Source: Treponema sp.
Lineage (GTDB): Bacteria > Spirochaetota > Spirochaetia > Treponematales > Treponemataceae
Length of the DNA stretch: 64,000 nt
Direction of reading: 5' to 3'
Assembly: GCA_024402635.1 (NCBI GenBank)
Contig: JAKSTJ010000004.1
Span: 1-64,000 of the forward strand
This document shows positions 1 through 8,521 of this stretch, one piece after another. Every line of letters begins with the position of its first letter. The first letter of the stretch is position 1. Made by a program: the position numbers and the translations under genes. The notes beneath the pieces were generated by a model, which was not told the DNA's origin, ran no database searches, and saw only the letters and a program-made list of their open reading frames with translations.

Positions 1-54
1 CTGTCGACCTACTGCTTAGAAGGCAGTTGCTCTATCCAGCTGAGCTAAAGCGCC
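1..54 (-). tRNA. tRNA-Arg (anticodon UCU), 3' end cut off by window edge
   Basis: Read on the minus strand, the 5' end at 54 gives acceptor strand GGCGCTT, then TA, a D arm GCTC..GAGC, and an anticodon stem ACTGC/GCAGT enclosing the loop CTTCTAA. The anticodon is therefore TCT (Arg, AGA codons). A variable region and the first bases of the T stem follow before the window ends, so the T arm and 3' acceptor strand are missing. It starts 43 bases downstream of the sufU stop on the same strand, with no clear terminator between, so read-through from the suf operon is possible. Confidence 0.9.
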
Positions 55-97
55 GATGAAAAATAATATATCATAAAATTATAAATGTTTCAATACC

Positions 98-529
98 TTA
101 TTCTTTAATACCAAGCATTTCTTTCATAGTTCTCCAGCCTAACATAGCGCATTTTACTCGGGCTGGCATGTGAGAAATATCTTGAAGAGCTGCAGCTTCA
201 TCTAAGGCTTCCAGTTCTTCTTCTGTAACTTCACCTTTAATCATTCTGTCAAAAATATCTGCTAGTTTTAAGGCTTCTTCTTTTGTTTTTCCAATAACAA
301 GTTCAGCCATCATATCTACTGAGGCTTGTGAAATTGCGCATCCGCTGCCAATAAAACTTGTATCTGTAATTTTACCATCATCACCAAGTTTCATCTGTAA
401 AGTAATCTGATCTCCACAGCTTGGATTTACTCCTTCCAGACAGAAAGTAGGGGAATCCATGTTTTCTTTATGAATGGGATTTAAATTATGTTCATTTAAA
501 ATTTCACGATATAATTCTTTTGTATCCAT
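98..529 (-). CDS. sufU: SufU, Zn-dependent sulfur-transfer protein of the SUF system
   Basis: Cytoplasmic IscU/NifU-fold protein of 143 residues. In SUF systems of this layout SufU accepts persulfide sulfur from the desulfurase SufS and passes it to the SufBCD scaffold. The expected metal and sulfur ligands are visible: Cys38 and Asp40 (SCGD), Cys64 (GSGCAIS) and Cys127 (KCAMLGW), with the spacing known for Gram-positive SufU rather than IscU. It is the last gene of the minus-strand sufCBDSU run, 20 bases after the sufS stop, and its start is preceded by a GGAG ribosome site. SufS immediately upstream supports the SufU reading over a generic NifU-like label. Confidence 0.93.
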   Translation of the reverse strand: MDTKELYREILNEHNLNPIHKENMDSPTFCLEGVNPSCGDQITLQMKLGDDGKITDTSFIGSGCAISQASVDMMAELVIGKTKEEALKLADIFDRMIKGEVTEEELEALDEAAALQDISHMPARVKCAMLGWRTMKEMLGIKE

Positions 530-549
530 AAAAACTCCAAGATTTATAA

Positions 550-1791
550 TTAATCTTTATATCCGCTCCATTCACGAATTTTAGCGATTTTTTCAAGAAA
601 TGTATCAACTTCTTCTTCTGTATTATAAAAATAAATACTGGCACGGGCACTAGACTGAACTCCCATATATTTGCCTAATGGTTGAGCACAATGATGTCCT
701 GCGCGAATTGCAATATGTTCATCACTTAAGAGAGATGAAATATCATGTGGGTGAACACCATCAATTGTGAATGTTACAATTCCATTTCTCATATTACCAT
801 CATTGGAACCAACGAAATTAATATGAGGAATTTTTTTCATCCCTTCAACTAGACGGCAACTTAATTTACGGTCTTGTTCTTCAATAAAATCAAAGCCAAC
901 AGATTGGATATATCTTATTGCTGCGGCCATTCCAACTGCATCACCGGCACTTACTGTTCCAGCTTCAAATTTATGTGGAAGTTCTGCCCAGGTAGCATCT
1001 TCTCTTGTTACATATTCAATCATTTCACCACCTGTTAAAAATGGTGGCATTTTTTCTAATAATTCTTTTCGACCGTATAAAGCTCCAATTCCCATAGGAC
1101 CACATAATTTATGACCACTCATTGCAAAAAAATCTGCACCTAATGCCTGAACATCAATAGGAATATGAGGAGCTGATTGAGCACCATCAACAATCATTAC
1201 AGCTCCAACAGAATGAGCCTTATCTGCAAGTTTTTTTATTGGATTGATAATACCAAGAACATTACTTATATGAGTGCAAGAAACTATTTTTGTTTTGGAA
1301 GTGATTTTTGAATTGATTTCTTCATCACTAATAATTCCAGTTGATTTATCACATTCAAGATATACTAATTTTGCGCCAGTTTGTTTACAAACCATTTGCC
1401 ATGGAACAATGTTTGAATGATGTTCCATGATAGAAATACAAATTTCATCTCCTTCTTTTACATTAGAAAGACCGTAACTATATGCCACAAGATTTAAGCT
1501 TTCTGTAGTGTTTCGTGTAAAAATAATTTCACAGGAATTTTTTGCATTAATGAAATTTGCAACAGTTTCTCTTGAGTGTTCATAAGCCTGAGTTGCCCGT
1601 TCACTTAAATCATAAAGTCCTCTAAGAGGATTTGCATTTTCTGTTGCATAGAAATGAGACATTGCATTAAGTACGAGAAAAGGACGCTGTGCAGTTGCAG
1701 AAGTATCAAAATACACTAATTGCTCATTTTCTTTTGTATTATGTTCATCAATAGCCTTGAAAAAAGGAAAATCTTTTCTGTATTTATTCAT
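550..1791 (-). CDS. sufS: SufS cysteine desulfurase
   Basis: Pyridoxal-phosphate enzyme that converts cysteine to alanine and holds the released sulfur as an active-site persulfide for Fe-S cluster assembly. At 413 residues it has the normal length. The PLP lysine is Lys228 in MSGHKLCGPMG, and the catalytic cysteine is Cys368 in RAGHHCAQPLG, the group II (SufS/CsdA) arrangement rather than IscS. HHSNIVPW near residue 124 and the ISNVLG stretch are also typical. It lies three bases after sufD and 20 before sufU, so it is translated within the suf operon. Cytoplasmic. Confidence 0.96.
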   Translation of the reverse strand: MNKYRKDFPFFKAIDEHNTKENEQLVYFDTSATAQRPFLVLNAMSHFYATENANPLRGLYDLSERATQAYEHSRETVANFINAKNSCEIIFTRNTTESLNLVAYSYGLSNVKEGDEICISIMEHHSNIVPWQMVCKQTGAKLVYLECDKSTGIISDEEINSKITSKTKIVSCTHISNVLGIINPIKKLADKAHSVGAVMIVDGAQSAPHIPIDVQALGADFFAMSGHKLCGPMGIGALYGRKELLEKMPPFLTGGEMIEYVTREDATWAELPHKFEAGTVSAGDAVGMAAAIRYIQSVGFDFIEEQDRKLSCRLVEGMKKIPHINFVGSNDGNMRNGIVTFTIDGVHPHDISSLLSDEHIAIRAGHHCAQPLGKYMGVQSSARASIYFYNTEEEVDTFLEKIAKIREWSGYKD

Positions 1792-1794
1792 AGT

Positions 1795-2934
1795 TTATTT
1801 ATCCAAAAAATCCAAAATTAATTTTTTTACATTATCATCAGGAATTAAATCAGCTGCTGCTTGAATTTTTGCTATAGACATAAGTTTTTCTGCTTCTGAT
1901 TCACTAATACCGCGAGATTGCATGTAAAAAAGAATATCGGAACTTAATCTGCCGATTGTTGCACCGTGTTCTCCTTCAACATCTTCTTCATCACAAAGAA
2001 TATTTGGAAGAGATTTATTTATAACTTTTGGTGAAAGAACCAGACTTTCTTCCATTTCGTTACCTTTAGAACCACAACATCCATTTTTGAAATCGATTGT
2101 TCCTCTGTAGGTTTTTACAGATTCATCTTTTAATGTTCCATTAACCTTCATAACGCATTCTGATTTTCTACCATAGTGATTCACAATATGATTCATATCA
2201 AGATGCTGATTTTTAGAACAAAGATAAGCAACATTTGAAACAAACTTAGACTGATATCCATTTAATGTAACGTGAAGACCCGAATTGTTATGATTGCCAC
2301 CTAATTCAATTTGTGTAAAGTTAGCTCTTGAATTATCAGAACATGTAAAACCTGTGTCATCAAGCAATATGCTGTTTTCTTCCATAAGCTGAACTTTTAC
2401 AATATGAATTTTTGCATTTTCTTCTGTAATAATTTTTGTCTGAACTAATGAGGTTTCAGAATTGCCCTTAAATACTAAAATAATTGTACTTTCTGAATTT
2501 TCTGTTGCATGAATGAATTGTGTTGCCACAGAAGATGTTTCGAAATTAAAACTTAAAATCAAAGGTTTTTCAACTTTTCCTTTAATTGTTATTAATTCAG
2601 TTTCTTTTGAAAAATCATTGATTATTTTTTGTACTGGATGATTTTCTTGTAATGAGTAATCTTTATCTGAAAGTTCAGATTTTTCTATGTAAGAACCATC
2701 AGCTTTACGATTATCTTTTGATTTTGGAGTTGCAATATTGCAGATTCCACTGAATACTTTTGGAAAATCGTTTTTTGAATCTTTTAAAGAAGAAATTGTA
2801 ACACCTTCAGGAAGAGAATCTATGTTAGCTTTGATTTCTCTAAAACTTGCATTAAGAGTTACAAAATCTTTGTTCATTTTGAGCCAGTTCCAGGTTGTGC
2901 AAGGAACCGCATTAATTATTAAATTTTCATTCAT
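1795..2934 (-). CDS. sufD: SufD, scaffold partner of SufB
   Basis: 379-residue member of the SufB/SufD family. SufD pairs with SufB and two SufC ATPases to form the SufBC2D scaffold on which Fe-S clusters are built. The C-terminal half shows the family beta-helix and end region: the conserved CDEEDVEGEHGATIGRL stretch, then a SRGISESEAEKLM segment matching the SufB C-terminus encoded next door. The N-terminal half is poorly conserved, as usual for SufD. It sits two bases from sufB, and the order sufC-B-D-S-U supports the name over a second SufB. Confidence 0.92.
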   Translation of the reverse strand: MNENLIINAVPCTTWNWLKMNKDFVTLNASFREIKANIDSLPEGVTISSLKDSKNDFPKVFSGICNIATPKSKDNRKADGSYIEKSELSDKDYSLQENHPVQKIINDFSKETELITIKGKVEKPLILSFNFETSSVATQFIHATENSESTIILVFKGNSETSLVQTKIITEENAKIHIVKVQLMEENSILLDDTGFTCSDNSRANFTQIELGGNHNNSGLHVTLNGYQSKFVSNVAYLCSKNQHLDMNHIVNHYGRKSECVMKVNGTLKDESVKTYRGTIDFKNGCCGSKGNEMEESLVLSPKVINKSLPNILCDEEDVEGEHGATIGRLSSDILFYMQSRGISESEAEKLMSIAKIQAAADLIPDDNVKKLILDFLDK

Positions 2935-2936
2935 TT

Positions 2937-4352
2937 TTACATAGTTCCTTTCATTTCGAGACGAATTAAATTATTCATTTCTACCGCATATTCCAATGGC
3001 AATTCTTTGCTGACTGGATTTGCAAATCCTGAAACAATCATACTTCTTGCTTCTTCTTCGCTGATTCCACGGCTCATTAAGTAGAAAATTGCATCATTGC
3101 TGATTCTTCCGATTTTTGCCTCATGTCCAACATCGCTTTCATCATTTAAAATTTCCATAGCAGGAATTGTGTCTGATCGGCTTTTTGAATCAAGCATTAA
3201 ACTTTGACATGAAACTGAAGCTTTTGAACCTTTGGCTTCTTTTCCAATGTAAACGGCAGAACGGTAGAAACTTTCTCCGCCACCTTTAGAAATTGATTTT
3301 GTTGTAATTAAGCTTGTTGTATTTGGAGCAAGATGAACCATTTTTGCACCAGTATCAAGACGCTGTCCATGACCTGCAAATGTTACTCCTGTAAATTCTG
3401 CTTTTGCGTTTTTTCCTACTAAATCTGATTCTGGGTAAAGATAAGAAACATGGCTTCCAAAACTTCCAGAAACCCATTCAATGCTTCCACCTTCTTCAAC
3501 TTTTGCACGTTTTGTGTTTAAGTTGTACATATTCTTTGACCAGTTTTCTATAGTAGAGTAGCGTAAATGAGCATTCTTTTTTACAAAAAGTTCAACTGCT
3601 CCGGCGTGAAGATTTGCTTCATTATACTTAGGTGCTGAACAGCCTTCAATAAAATGTAAATCTGCTTCTTCGTCAACAATTATTAACGTATGTTCAAATT
3701 GACCTGCACCTTTAGCATTTAATCGGAAATAAGACTGAAGAGGAAAACTTAAATGGACTCCTTTTGGAACATAGACAAAACTGCCGCCAGACCAAGCTGC
3801 ACCATGTAATGCTGCAAATTTATGATCTTTTGGTGTAATAAGAGTCATAAAGTATTCTTTTACCATTGGTCCCCATTCTTCGGATTTTAAAGCTTCTTCA
3901 AAACCCATATAAACAACACCTTGTTTAGCAACTTCATCCTGAACATTGTGATAAACTAATTCTGAATCGTATTGAGCACCAACTCCTGCTAAAGACTTTC
4001 TTTCAGCTTCCGGGATTCCAAGTTTTTCAAAGGTTTCTTTAATATCATCAGGAACATCTTCCCATTTTCCGCTCATTTTTGTTTTTGGGCGTACATAGGT
4101 TGCAATATCTTCCATGTTCAATCCTTCAATACCCGGACCCCATTCTGGAACACGAAGACGATTGTATTCTTCCAGTGATTTTAAACGGAATTCTTTCATC
4201 CATTCTGGATCACCTTTTTCTTCACTGAGTTTTTTTATAATATCTGGAGTTAAACCGCTTTCAATACGATAAAAATCCTGTTCTTTTTCTTCATAACGGA
4301 AATCGTAAAAATCACGGTTAATGTCATCAATTTGTGTTTTTTCTTCTGCCAT
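2937..4352 (-). CDS. sufB: SufB, Fe-S cluster scaffold protein
   Basis: 471-residue core scaffold subunit of the cytoplasmic SufBC2D complex. Recognisable family signatures include the N-terminal DFRYEEK and WMKEFRLKSLE segments, WSGGSFVYVPKGVHL near residues 187-201, EGCSAP around 236, and GRISNDAIFYLMSRGISEEEAR at the C-terminal end (longer than quoted elsewhere; key residues are the SRGIS turn). Cys382 in ASVSCQSLM corresponds to the cysteine proposed to hold nascent clusters. It lies six bases downstream of sufC and two upstream of sufD, consistent with one transcript. Confidence 0.97.
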   Translation of the reverse strand: MAEEKTQIDDINRDFYDFRYEEKEQDFYRIESGLTPDIIKKLSEEKGDPEWMKEFRLKSLEEYNRLRVPEWGPGIEGLNMEDIATYVRPKTKMSGKWEDVPDDIKETFEKLGIPEAERKSLAGVGAQYDSELVYHNVQDEVAKQGVVYMGFEEALKSEEWGPMVKEYFMTLITPKDHKFAALHGAAWSGGSFVYVPKGVHLSFPLQSYFRLNAKGAGQFEHTLIIVDEEADLHFIEGCSAPKYNEANLHAGAVELFVKKNAHLRYSTIENWSKNMYNLNTKRAKVEEGGSIEWVSGSFGSHVSYLYPESDLVGKNAKAEFTGVTFAGHGQRLDTGAKMVHLAPNTTSLITTKSISKGGGESFYRSAVYIGKEAKGSKASVSCQSLMLDSKSRSDTIPAMEILNDESDVGHEAKIGRISNDAIFYLMSRGISEEEARSMIVSGFANPVSKELPLEYAVEMNNLIRLEMKGTM

Positions 4353-4358
4353 AATCGT

Positions 4359-5096
4359 CTATTTTATATAGTTTTCAAATCCTTCTTTGTTGATTTTTTC
4401 TACTAAAGAGCCGTCGCCAGTGTGAACAATGTGACCTTTTACAAGAATATGAGTTTTATCAACATTCAGACTTTCAAGAATTTTTGCATTATGAGTAATA
4501 ATTAATAATGAACCGCCAACAGTTTTCTGATATTCTTCAATTCCTTTTGAAACAACACGAACTGCATCAACATCAAGACCTGAATCTGTTTCGTCAAGAA
4601 TTGCAAAATCTGGTTTTAACATTAAAAGTTGAAGAATTTCTGATTTTTTACGTTCGCCACCAGAAAATCCTACATTTAAATCTCTTTTTGCATAATCTGG
4701 ATTCATGTTTAAAAGTTCCATGCAGGCTTTCATTTCTTTCTGGAACTGAAATAATTTTACATGTTCACCAGTTTTCTGCTGTATTGCAGAACGAATGAAA
4801 GATTCAAGAGAAATTCCTGGAACTTCAAGAGGCTGCTGAAATGACATGAACATTCCTGATTTTGCACGTTTATCAGTAGATTCTTCTGTAATATCCTGAT
4901 CTTTAAAAATGATTTTTCCACTGGAAATTTTATATACAGGATTTCCCATTAATGTATTGCCTAAAGATGATTTTCCGGCACCATTTGGTCCCATTAAAAC
5001 ATGAGTTTCACCAGAATCAATTTTTATATTAAGGTCATTAAGAATTTGTTTTCCGTCTTCAAGACCTGCGGTTAAATTTTTTACTTCTAATAACAT
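4359..5096 (-). CDS. sufC: SufC, ABC-type ATPase of the SUF scaffold
   Basis: 245-residue soluble ABC ATPase that drives conformational change in the SufB/SufD scaffold. It has a Walker A (GPNGAGKSS, about residues 37-45), the SufC-type signature FSGGERKKSEILQL and the Walker B/D-loop ILDETDSGLDVDA, which differs from transporter ATPases and is diagnostic of SufC. It is the first gene of the suf operon. No strong ribosome site is visible ahead of the start. The upstream 300 bases must hold the operon promoter, but I could not choose one with confidence, and no Fe-S-regulator operator was recognised. Confidence 0.96.
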   Translation of the reverse strand: MLLEVKNLTAGLEDGKQILNDLNIKIDSGETHVLMGPNGAGKSSLGNTLMGNPVYKISSGKIIFKDQDITEESTDKRAKSGMFMSFQQPLEVPGISLESFIRSAIQQKTGEHVKLFQFQKEMKACMELLNMNPDYAKRDLNVGFSGGERKKSEILQLLMLKPDFAILDETDSGLDVDAVRVVSKGIEEYQKTVGGSLLIITHNAKILESLNVDKTHILVKGHIVHTGDGSLVEKINKEGFENYIK

Positions 5097-5216
5097 ATGA
5101 TTAATATACTAAAAAAATAGGTAAAAGGGAATAGTATTAGTTGAATACAAGAAGAATATTAATGAATATAATTGAAAGGAATTTACTGTTAATGATAATT
5201 TAGAAGTGTAATTCTA

Positions 5217-5245
5217 TTGCATAAAAATCTTATTTTTGATATTCT
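5217..5245 (+). promoter_or_regulatory. Candidate sigma-70-type promoter for rplU-rpmA
   Basis: TTGCAT at 5217-5222 is followed after 17 bases by TATTCT at 5240-5245. Both hexamers are reasonable vegetative matches with ideal spacing, pointing rightward to rplU. Transcription would start near 5252 and give a leader of about 147 bases. AT-rich flanks make chance matches common, so this is a candidate only. Confidence 0.45.
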
Positions 5246-5326
5246 TTATTTCACGTAACTAGATTTTTTGTATAAAAATATTTAATCCCCGTTTTATATT
5301 TTTATCGAATCTAATTGCCAGTCTTT

Positions 5327-5360
5327 TGCAGAACGGATGCCGTTTCCTTTGTCCACTGCA
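5327..5360 (+). promoter_or_regulatory. Structured leader upstream of rplU (possible autoregulatory RNA)
   Basis: TGCAG at 5327-5331 pairs with CTGCA at 5356-5360. Nested inside, AACGG (5332-5336) pairs with CCGTT (5340-5344) around an ATG loop, leaving an 11-base bulge at 5345-5355. The structure lies in the untranslated leader of an r-protein operon, where autoregulatory binding sites are common. No T-run follows, so it is not an intrinsic terminator. The function is inferred from location only. Confidence 0.4.
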
Positions 5361-5398
5361 CTTGATGCTTAATCGAATTCTTTTAATAGAGGTATTAT

Positions 5399-5713
5399 AT
5401 GTACGCAACTATTGAATTTAAGGGCAAACAGTACAAAGCAGAAAAAGATGTTGTCCTTACAGTAGACAAGCTTGATGCTGAAAAAGGTACAAAAATTGAC
5501 ATTGATACAGTTCTTTTAGTTAGTGATGGAGACAAAATCAGTGTTGGTGCTCCTTATGTAAAAGGTGCAAAAGTAACTGTTGTAGTTGAAGAATCTTTCA
5601 AAGATAAAAAAGTTTTAGTATTCAAATACAAATCAAAGAAAGATTATCACCGTGTTATTGGTCACAGACAGCAGTACACAAAGGTACGTGTTGATTCAAT
5701 CACACTTGCATAA
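5399..5713 (+). CDS. rplU: Large ribosomal subunit protein bL21
   Basis: 104-residue bL21, a 23S rRNA-binding protein of the 50S subunit. The N-terminus YATIEFKGKQYKAEKD and C-terminal segment KSKKDYHRVIGHRQQYTKVRV are clear family hallmarks, and the length is normal. A good ribosome site (AGAGG) precedes the ATG. The gene is followed 24 bases later by rpmA, the near-universal bL21-bL27 pairing. The Prp protease gene that sits between them in Firmicutes is absent, in agreement with the uncleaved type of bL27 encoded next. Confidence 0.98.
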   Translation: MYATIEFKGKQYKAEKDVVLTVDKLDAEKGTKIDIDTVLLVSDGDKISVGAPYVKGAKVTVVVEESFKDKKVLVFKYKSKKDYHRVIGHRQQYTKVRVDSITLA

Positions 5714-5737
5714 TTAAGATTATAATAGGAGATTACT

Positions 5738-5992
5738 ATGGGAAGAACACGTGGTGGATCTGGTGCAAAAAACGGACGCGATGCAAATCCAAAGAATTTG
5801 GGTATTAAAAAATATGCTGGTGAAACTGTAACAGCAGGATCAATTATTCTTAAACAGCGCGGAACAAAATTCTATCCTGGAGACAATGTAATGAGAGCTG
5901 GAGATGACAGCTTGTTTGCAACTGCAGATGGAAAAGTAGTTTACGGTGAAAGAAATAATCATAAAGTTGTTTCAGTAGAAGCTGCTAAATAA
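5738..5992 (+). CDS. rpmA: Large ribosomal subunit protein bL27
   Basis: 84-residue bL27, whose N-terminal tail reaches toward the peptidyl-transferase centre. The start is preceded by AGGAG, and the protein begins directly with GRTRGGSGAKNGRDANPK, close to the mature form of bL27. No Firmicute-like cleavable leader is present. GSIILKQRGTKFYPGDNV is the central family signature. It is the second gene of the rplU-rpmA transcript, which ends at a strong hairpin terminator 20 bases later. Confidence 0.97.
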   Translation: MGRTRGGSGAKNGRDANPKNLGIKKYAGETVTAGSIILKQRGTKFYPGDNVMRAGDDSLFATADGKVVYGERNNHKVVSVEAAK

Positions 5993-6013
5993 GTTTTTAT
6001 AGCTTAGATAAAT

Positions 6014-6049
6014 GCCCGGTTTGACTAAAATCTACCGGGCTTTTTTTTT
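6014..6049 (+). terminator. Intrinsic terminator after rpmA
   Basis: GCCCGGT at 6014-6020 pairs with ACCGGGC at 6034-6040, and nine T residues follow directly. The GC-rich stem stands out against the AT-rich surroundings. It closes the rplU-rpmA transcript, so obgE needs its own promoter or read-through. Confidence 0.93.
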
Positions 6050-6116
6050 ATAAAACTGTTTAAATACAGATAAATTGATGTAGTTTTTAATTTGTTATTT
6101 GTCTTAGGAGAATAAA

Positions 6117-7247
6117 GTGTTAGGATTCGCAGATGAAGCTTTAATTGAAGTTCGCTCAGGAAATGGTGGAAACGGATGTGTTGCATTTCGTCGTGAAAAA
6201 TATATTCCTCATGGTGGCCCAAATGGTGGTGATGGAGGAAAAGGTGGCGATGTAATTTTTTGTGTAAAACGAAATCTCCGAACCTTAGCAAAATTAAGAC
6301 AAAAACATTGTTTTAAGGCAAAGAATGGTGGTGATGGACAGGGGTGGAATCGTTATGGTGCAGATGGTGAAGATGTTGTTATTCCTGTTCCTCCTGGAAC
6401 TACTATCCGTGATGCCGAAACAGATGAAATTATTTATGATTTTACAACAGAAAGTGAAAATTCTCAGTTTACTTTTTTAACTGGTGGAAATGGTGGTTGG
6501 GGAAATGTTCATTTCAAAACTTCAACAAATCAGGCTCCAAGACATGCAAATCCTGGGCAAAAAGGTGAAACTCGATTTATAAAACTGGAATTAAGTATTA
6601 TGGCTGATGTAGGTCTTGTTGGTTTTCCAAATGCAGGAAAATCTTCTTTATTAACAGCCTTCACAAATGCAAGACCAAAAATTGCTCCTTATCCTTTTAC
6701 AACAATAATTCCAAATCTTGGAGTACTAAGAATTGATGATGAAAGTGATATTATTATTGCTGATATTCCTGGAATTATTGAAGGTGCTTCAGAAGGTTTA
6801 GGATTAGGTGATACTTTCTTAAAGCATATTACAAGAACAGCCTGTCTGATTTTTATGATTGACTGTTCTGATGAAAATTATAAAACAGCTTATGAAACAT
6901 TATGTAATGAACTTGCCAGTTATTCTGATGAATTAATGGAAAAGCCTAGAATTGTTTTATGTAATAAAATTGATGTGGAAGGCGGTTTTGAGCATGCTGT
7001 TGAAATTGCTGAGACAATAAGAGCAGCAGAACCTTCAACTCAAGTTATTCCTGTTTCTGTAATGATGGGACGAGGAATGAAAGATGCTAAACAGGCAATT
7101 GTAAAACTTGTAACTGATATGGAAAACCGGAATCAGGAAGAAGAAACTAGTGAGACAAAATCTAGTTTTGGATCAGGGTTTATGGAAAGTCGTGCTTATA
7201 TTGAAGATGATGAGGATGATGTTCAGTATCCGGGAAGTGAAAACTAA
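6117..7247 (+). CDS. obgE: Obg/CgtA ribosome-associated GTPase
   Basis: 376-residue essential GTPase linked to 50S maturation and stress control. The N-terminal glycine-rich Obg fold is clear (SGNGGNGC, GGPNGGDGGKGG, residues 14-45). The G domain follows with P-loop GFPNAGKSS (169-177), switch DIPGIIEGASEGLGLG and NKID. The protein ends in an acidic tail rather than a recognisable OCT domain. The start is GTG at 6117 with AGGAG seven bases upstream; no closer ATG keeps the conserved GFADEA opening. It leads the obgE-nadD-yqeK-LCP-rsfS cluster, with the nadD ATG directly abutting its stop. Confidence 0.96.
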   Translation: MLGFADEALIEVRSGNGGNGCVAFRREKYIPHGGPNGGDGGKGGDVIFCVKRNLRTLAKLRQKHCFKAKNGGDGQGWNRYGADGEDVVIPVPPGTTIRDAETDEIIYDFTTESENSQFTFLTGGNGGWGNVHFKTSTNQAPRHANPGQKGETRFIKLELSIMADVGLVGFPNAGKSSLLTAFTNARPKIAPYPFTTIIPNLGVLRIDDESDIIIADIPGIIEGASEGLGLGDTFLKHITRTACLIFMIDCSDENYKTAYETLCNELASYSDELMEKPRIVLCNKIDVEGGFEHAVEIAETIRAAEPSTQVIPVSVMMGRGMKDAKQAIVKLVTDMENRNQEEETSETKSSFGSGFMESRAYIEDDEDDVQYPGSEN

Positions 7248-7904
7248 ATGAAAATTGCTGTTTTTGGGGGAAGTTTTAATCCTGTTCATATTGGTCATGC
7301 AATGCTGGCTGATACAATAATAAAAGAATTGGGTTATGATAAGGTTTTATTTGTGCCTGCTTATATGCCTCCTCATAAAACTATTGCAAACCGGGATTCT
7401 GCAGAAGATCGTTTGAAAATGATAGAACTATTCTGTCAGACAGAAGGAAATGGGCATTTTGAAGCAGAACCTTGTGAAATTGAACGAGGTGGTGTTTCAT
7501 ATACTTGTGATACTCTGGCTTATTTAACAGAAAAATATAAAGATAAGCTTGAAGGAAAATTATCGTTTATAATGGGCGATGAAGTTGCAGCGGATTTTAA
7601 GAAATGGAAGAATCCTGATAAAATAGCAGAACTTGCAGATTTTATTATAACTCATCGTTACCCTGACGTAGCAGCACTGGAATCTTCTCTTTTTGATAAT
7701 ATTCCAAAAGGTGAGTATCAAAGAGATTTTAAAGTTAGATTTAATATTGAAACATTTGGTTATCCTTGTACTTATCTTGAAAAACCTTTGCTTCCTGTTT
7801 CTTCTACAGAGGTCAGGACAAGAGTTGCAGAAAATTTAAGTTACAGATATCTGGTACCAAAAGTGGTATATGATTATATTGAAGAAAAGGGCTTATATAA
7901 ATGA
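7248..7904 (+). CDS. nadD: Nicotinate-nucleotide adenylyltransferase
   Basis: 218-residue NadD, which adenylates nicotinate mononucleotide to deamido-NAD in NAD synthesis. The nucleotidyltransferase HxGH motif is in GGSFNPVHIGHAML (about residues 7-20). FVPAYMPPHKT and the C-terminal PVSSTEVR also match, the latter being the family ISSTxIR motif. The ATG directly follows the obgE stop with no gap, implying translational coupling, and the stop overlaps the yqeK start. Cytoplasmic. Confidence 0.95.
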   Translation: MKIAVFGGSFNPVHIGHAMLADTIIKELGYDKVLFVPAYMPPHKTIANRDSAEDRLKMIELFCQTEGNGHFEAEPCEIERGGVSYTCDTLAYLTEKYKDKLEGKLSFIMGDEVAADFKKWKNPDKIAELADFIITHRYPDVAALESSLFDNIPKGEYQRDFKVRFNIETFGYPCTYLEKPLLPVSSTEVRTRVAENLSYRYLVPKVVYDYIEEKGLYK

Positions 7905-8509
7905 TTAATGATATTCTTTATGGGCAAAACTATAACTCAGTTGTTGCATCTATAAAAGATTATGCAAAATCTCATATAAAACAGTCTCGTTATGAGCATT
8001 CTGAACGGGTTGCGGAAATGTGTGTTCAGATTTGTAAGAGATATGGTTTAAATGAAAAACAAGGTTATTTAGCAGGAATTAGTCATGATATTTGTAAATC
8101 TTTTTCTGATGAAGATATGATAAAATATGCATCAAAAGATGGTTTGCAAATTTCTGATTATGAAAGAAAAAAAACAGCTTTACTTCATGGACGTGCCGCT
8201 GCTGTGATTTTAAAAGAACAGTTTGATATAGAAGATGAAGAAGTTTTAGAAGCAGTTGCAAATCATACTTCAGGTACAATGGGAATGGGGGATATTTCAA
8301 AAGTTTTATTTCTTGCAGATAAAATAGAACCTGGAAGACCTCAATCTACTGATGAATACAGAGAAAAACTTTTTAAGTTATCATTAAATGGATTTTTGAG
8401 TAATGTTCTTATAGAAAATTATGAATATATTACTAAAAAGGGTTATGAAGTTTACCCGGAAACAAAAAAAATGGTAGAATATTATAAATCATTGAGTGAA
8501 AATGAATAA
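7901..8509 (+). CDS. yqeK: YqeK-type HD hydrolase (probable diadenosine tetraphosphatase)
   Basis: 202-residue HD-domain protein. Characterised YqeK proteins hydrolyse diadenosine tetraphosphate symmetrically to ADP. Metal-site elements visible are HSERVAEM near residue 34, the HD pair in AGISHDICK, LLHGRAAA, and VANHTSGTMGMGDISKVLF with LADKIEPGR. This order is typical of the family. The start overlaps the nadD stop by four bases (ATGA), and nadD-yqeK adjacency is common in bacteria, which supports the assignment beyond the generic HD motif. Confidence 0.9.
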   Translation: MINDILYGQNYNSVVASIKDYAKSHIKQSRYEHSERVAEMCVQICKRYGLNEKQGYLAGISHDICKSFSDEDMIKYASKDGLQISDYERKKTALLHGRAAAVILKEQFDIEDEEVLEAVANHTSGTMGMGDISKVLFLADKIEPGRPQSTDEYREKLFKLSLNGFLSNVLIENYEYITKKGYEVYPETKKMVEYYKSLSENE

Positions 8510-8521
8510 AAAGGTAAATAT

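Larger units (their letters stand above)
5097..5398. other. Divergent intergenic region between sufC and rplU
   Basis: About 300 gene-free bases separate two divergent operons. The left part is very AT-rich and should contain the suf promoter on the minus strand; several AT-rich -10-like hexamers occur and none stands out. The right part holds a candidate rplU promoter (5217-5245) and a roughly 147-base leader with a bulged stem-loop at 5327-5360. I see no tRNA, small ORF with a ribosome site, or dispersed repeat here. Confidence 0.6.

Noticed and set aside
2738-2944. Plus-strand frame antisense to sufD
   Set aside because: It is a shadow of the well-conserved sufD reading and has no independent support.
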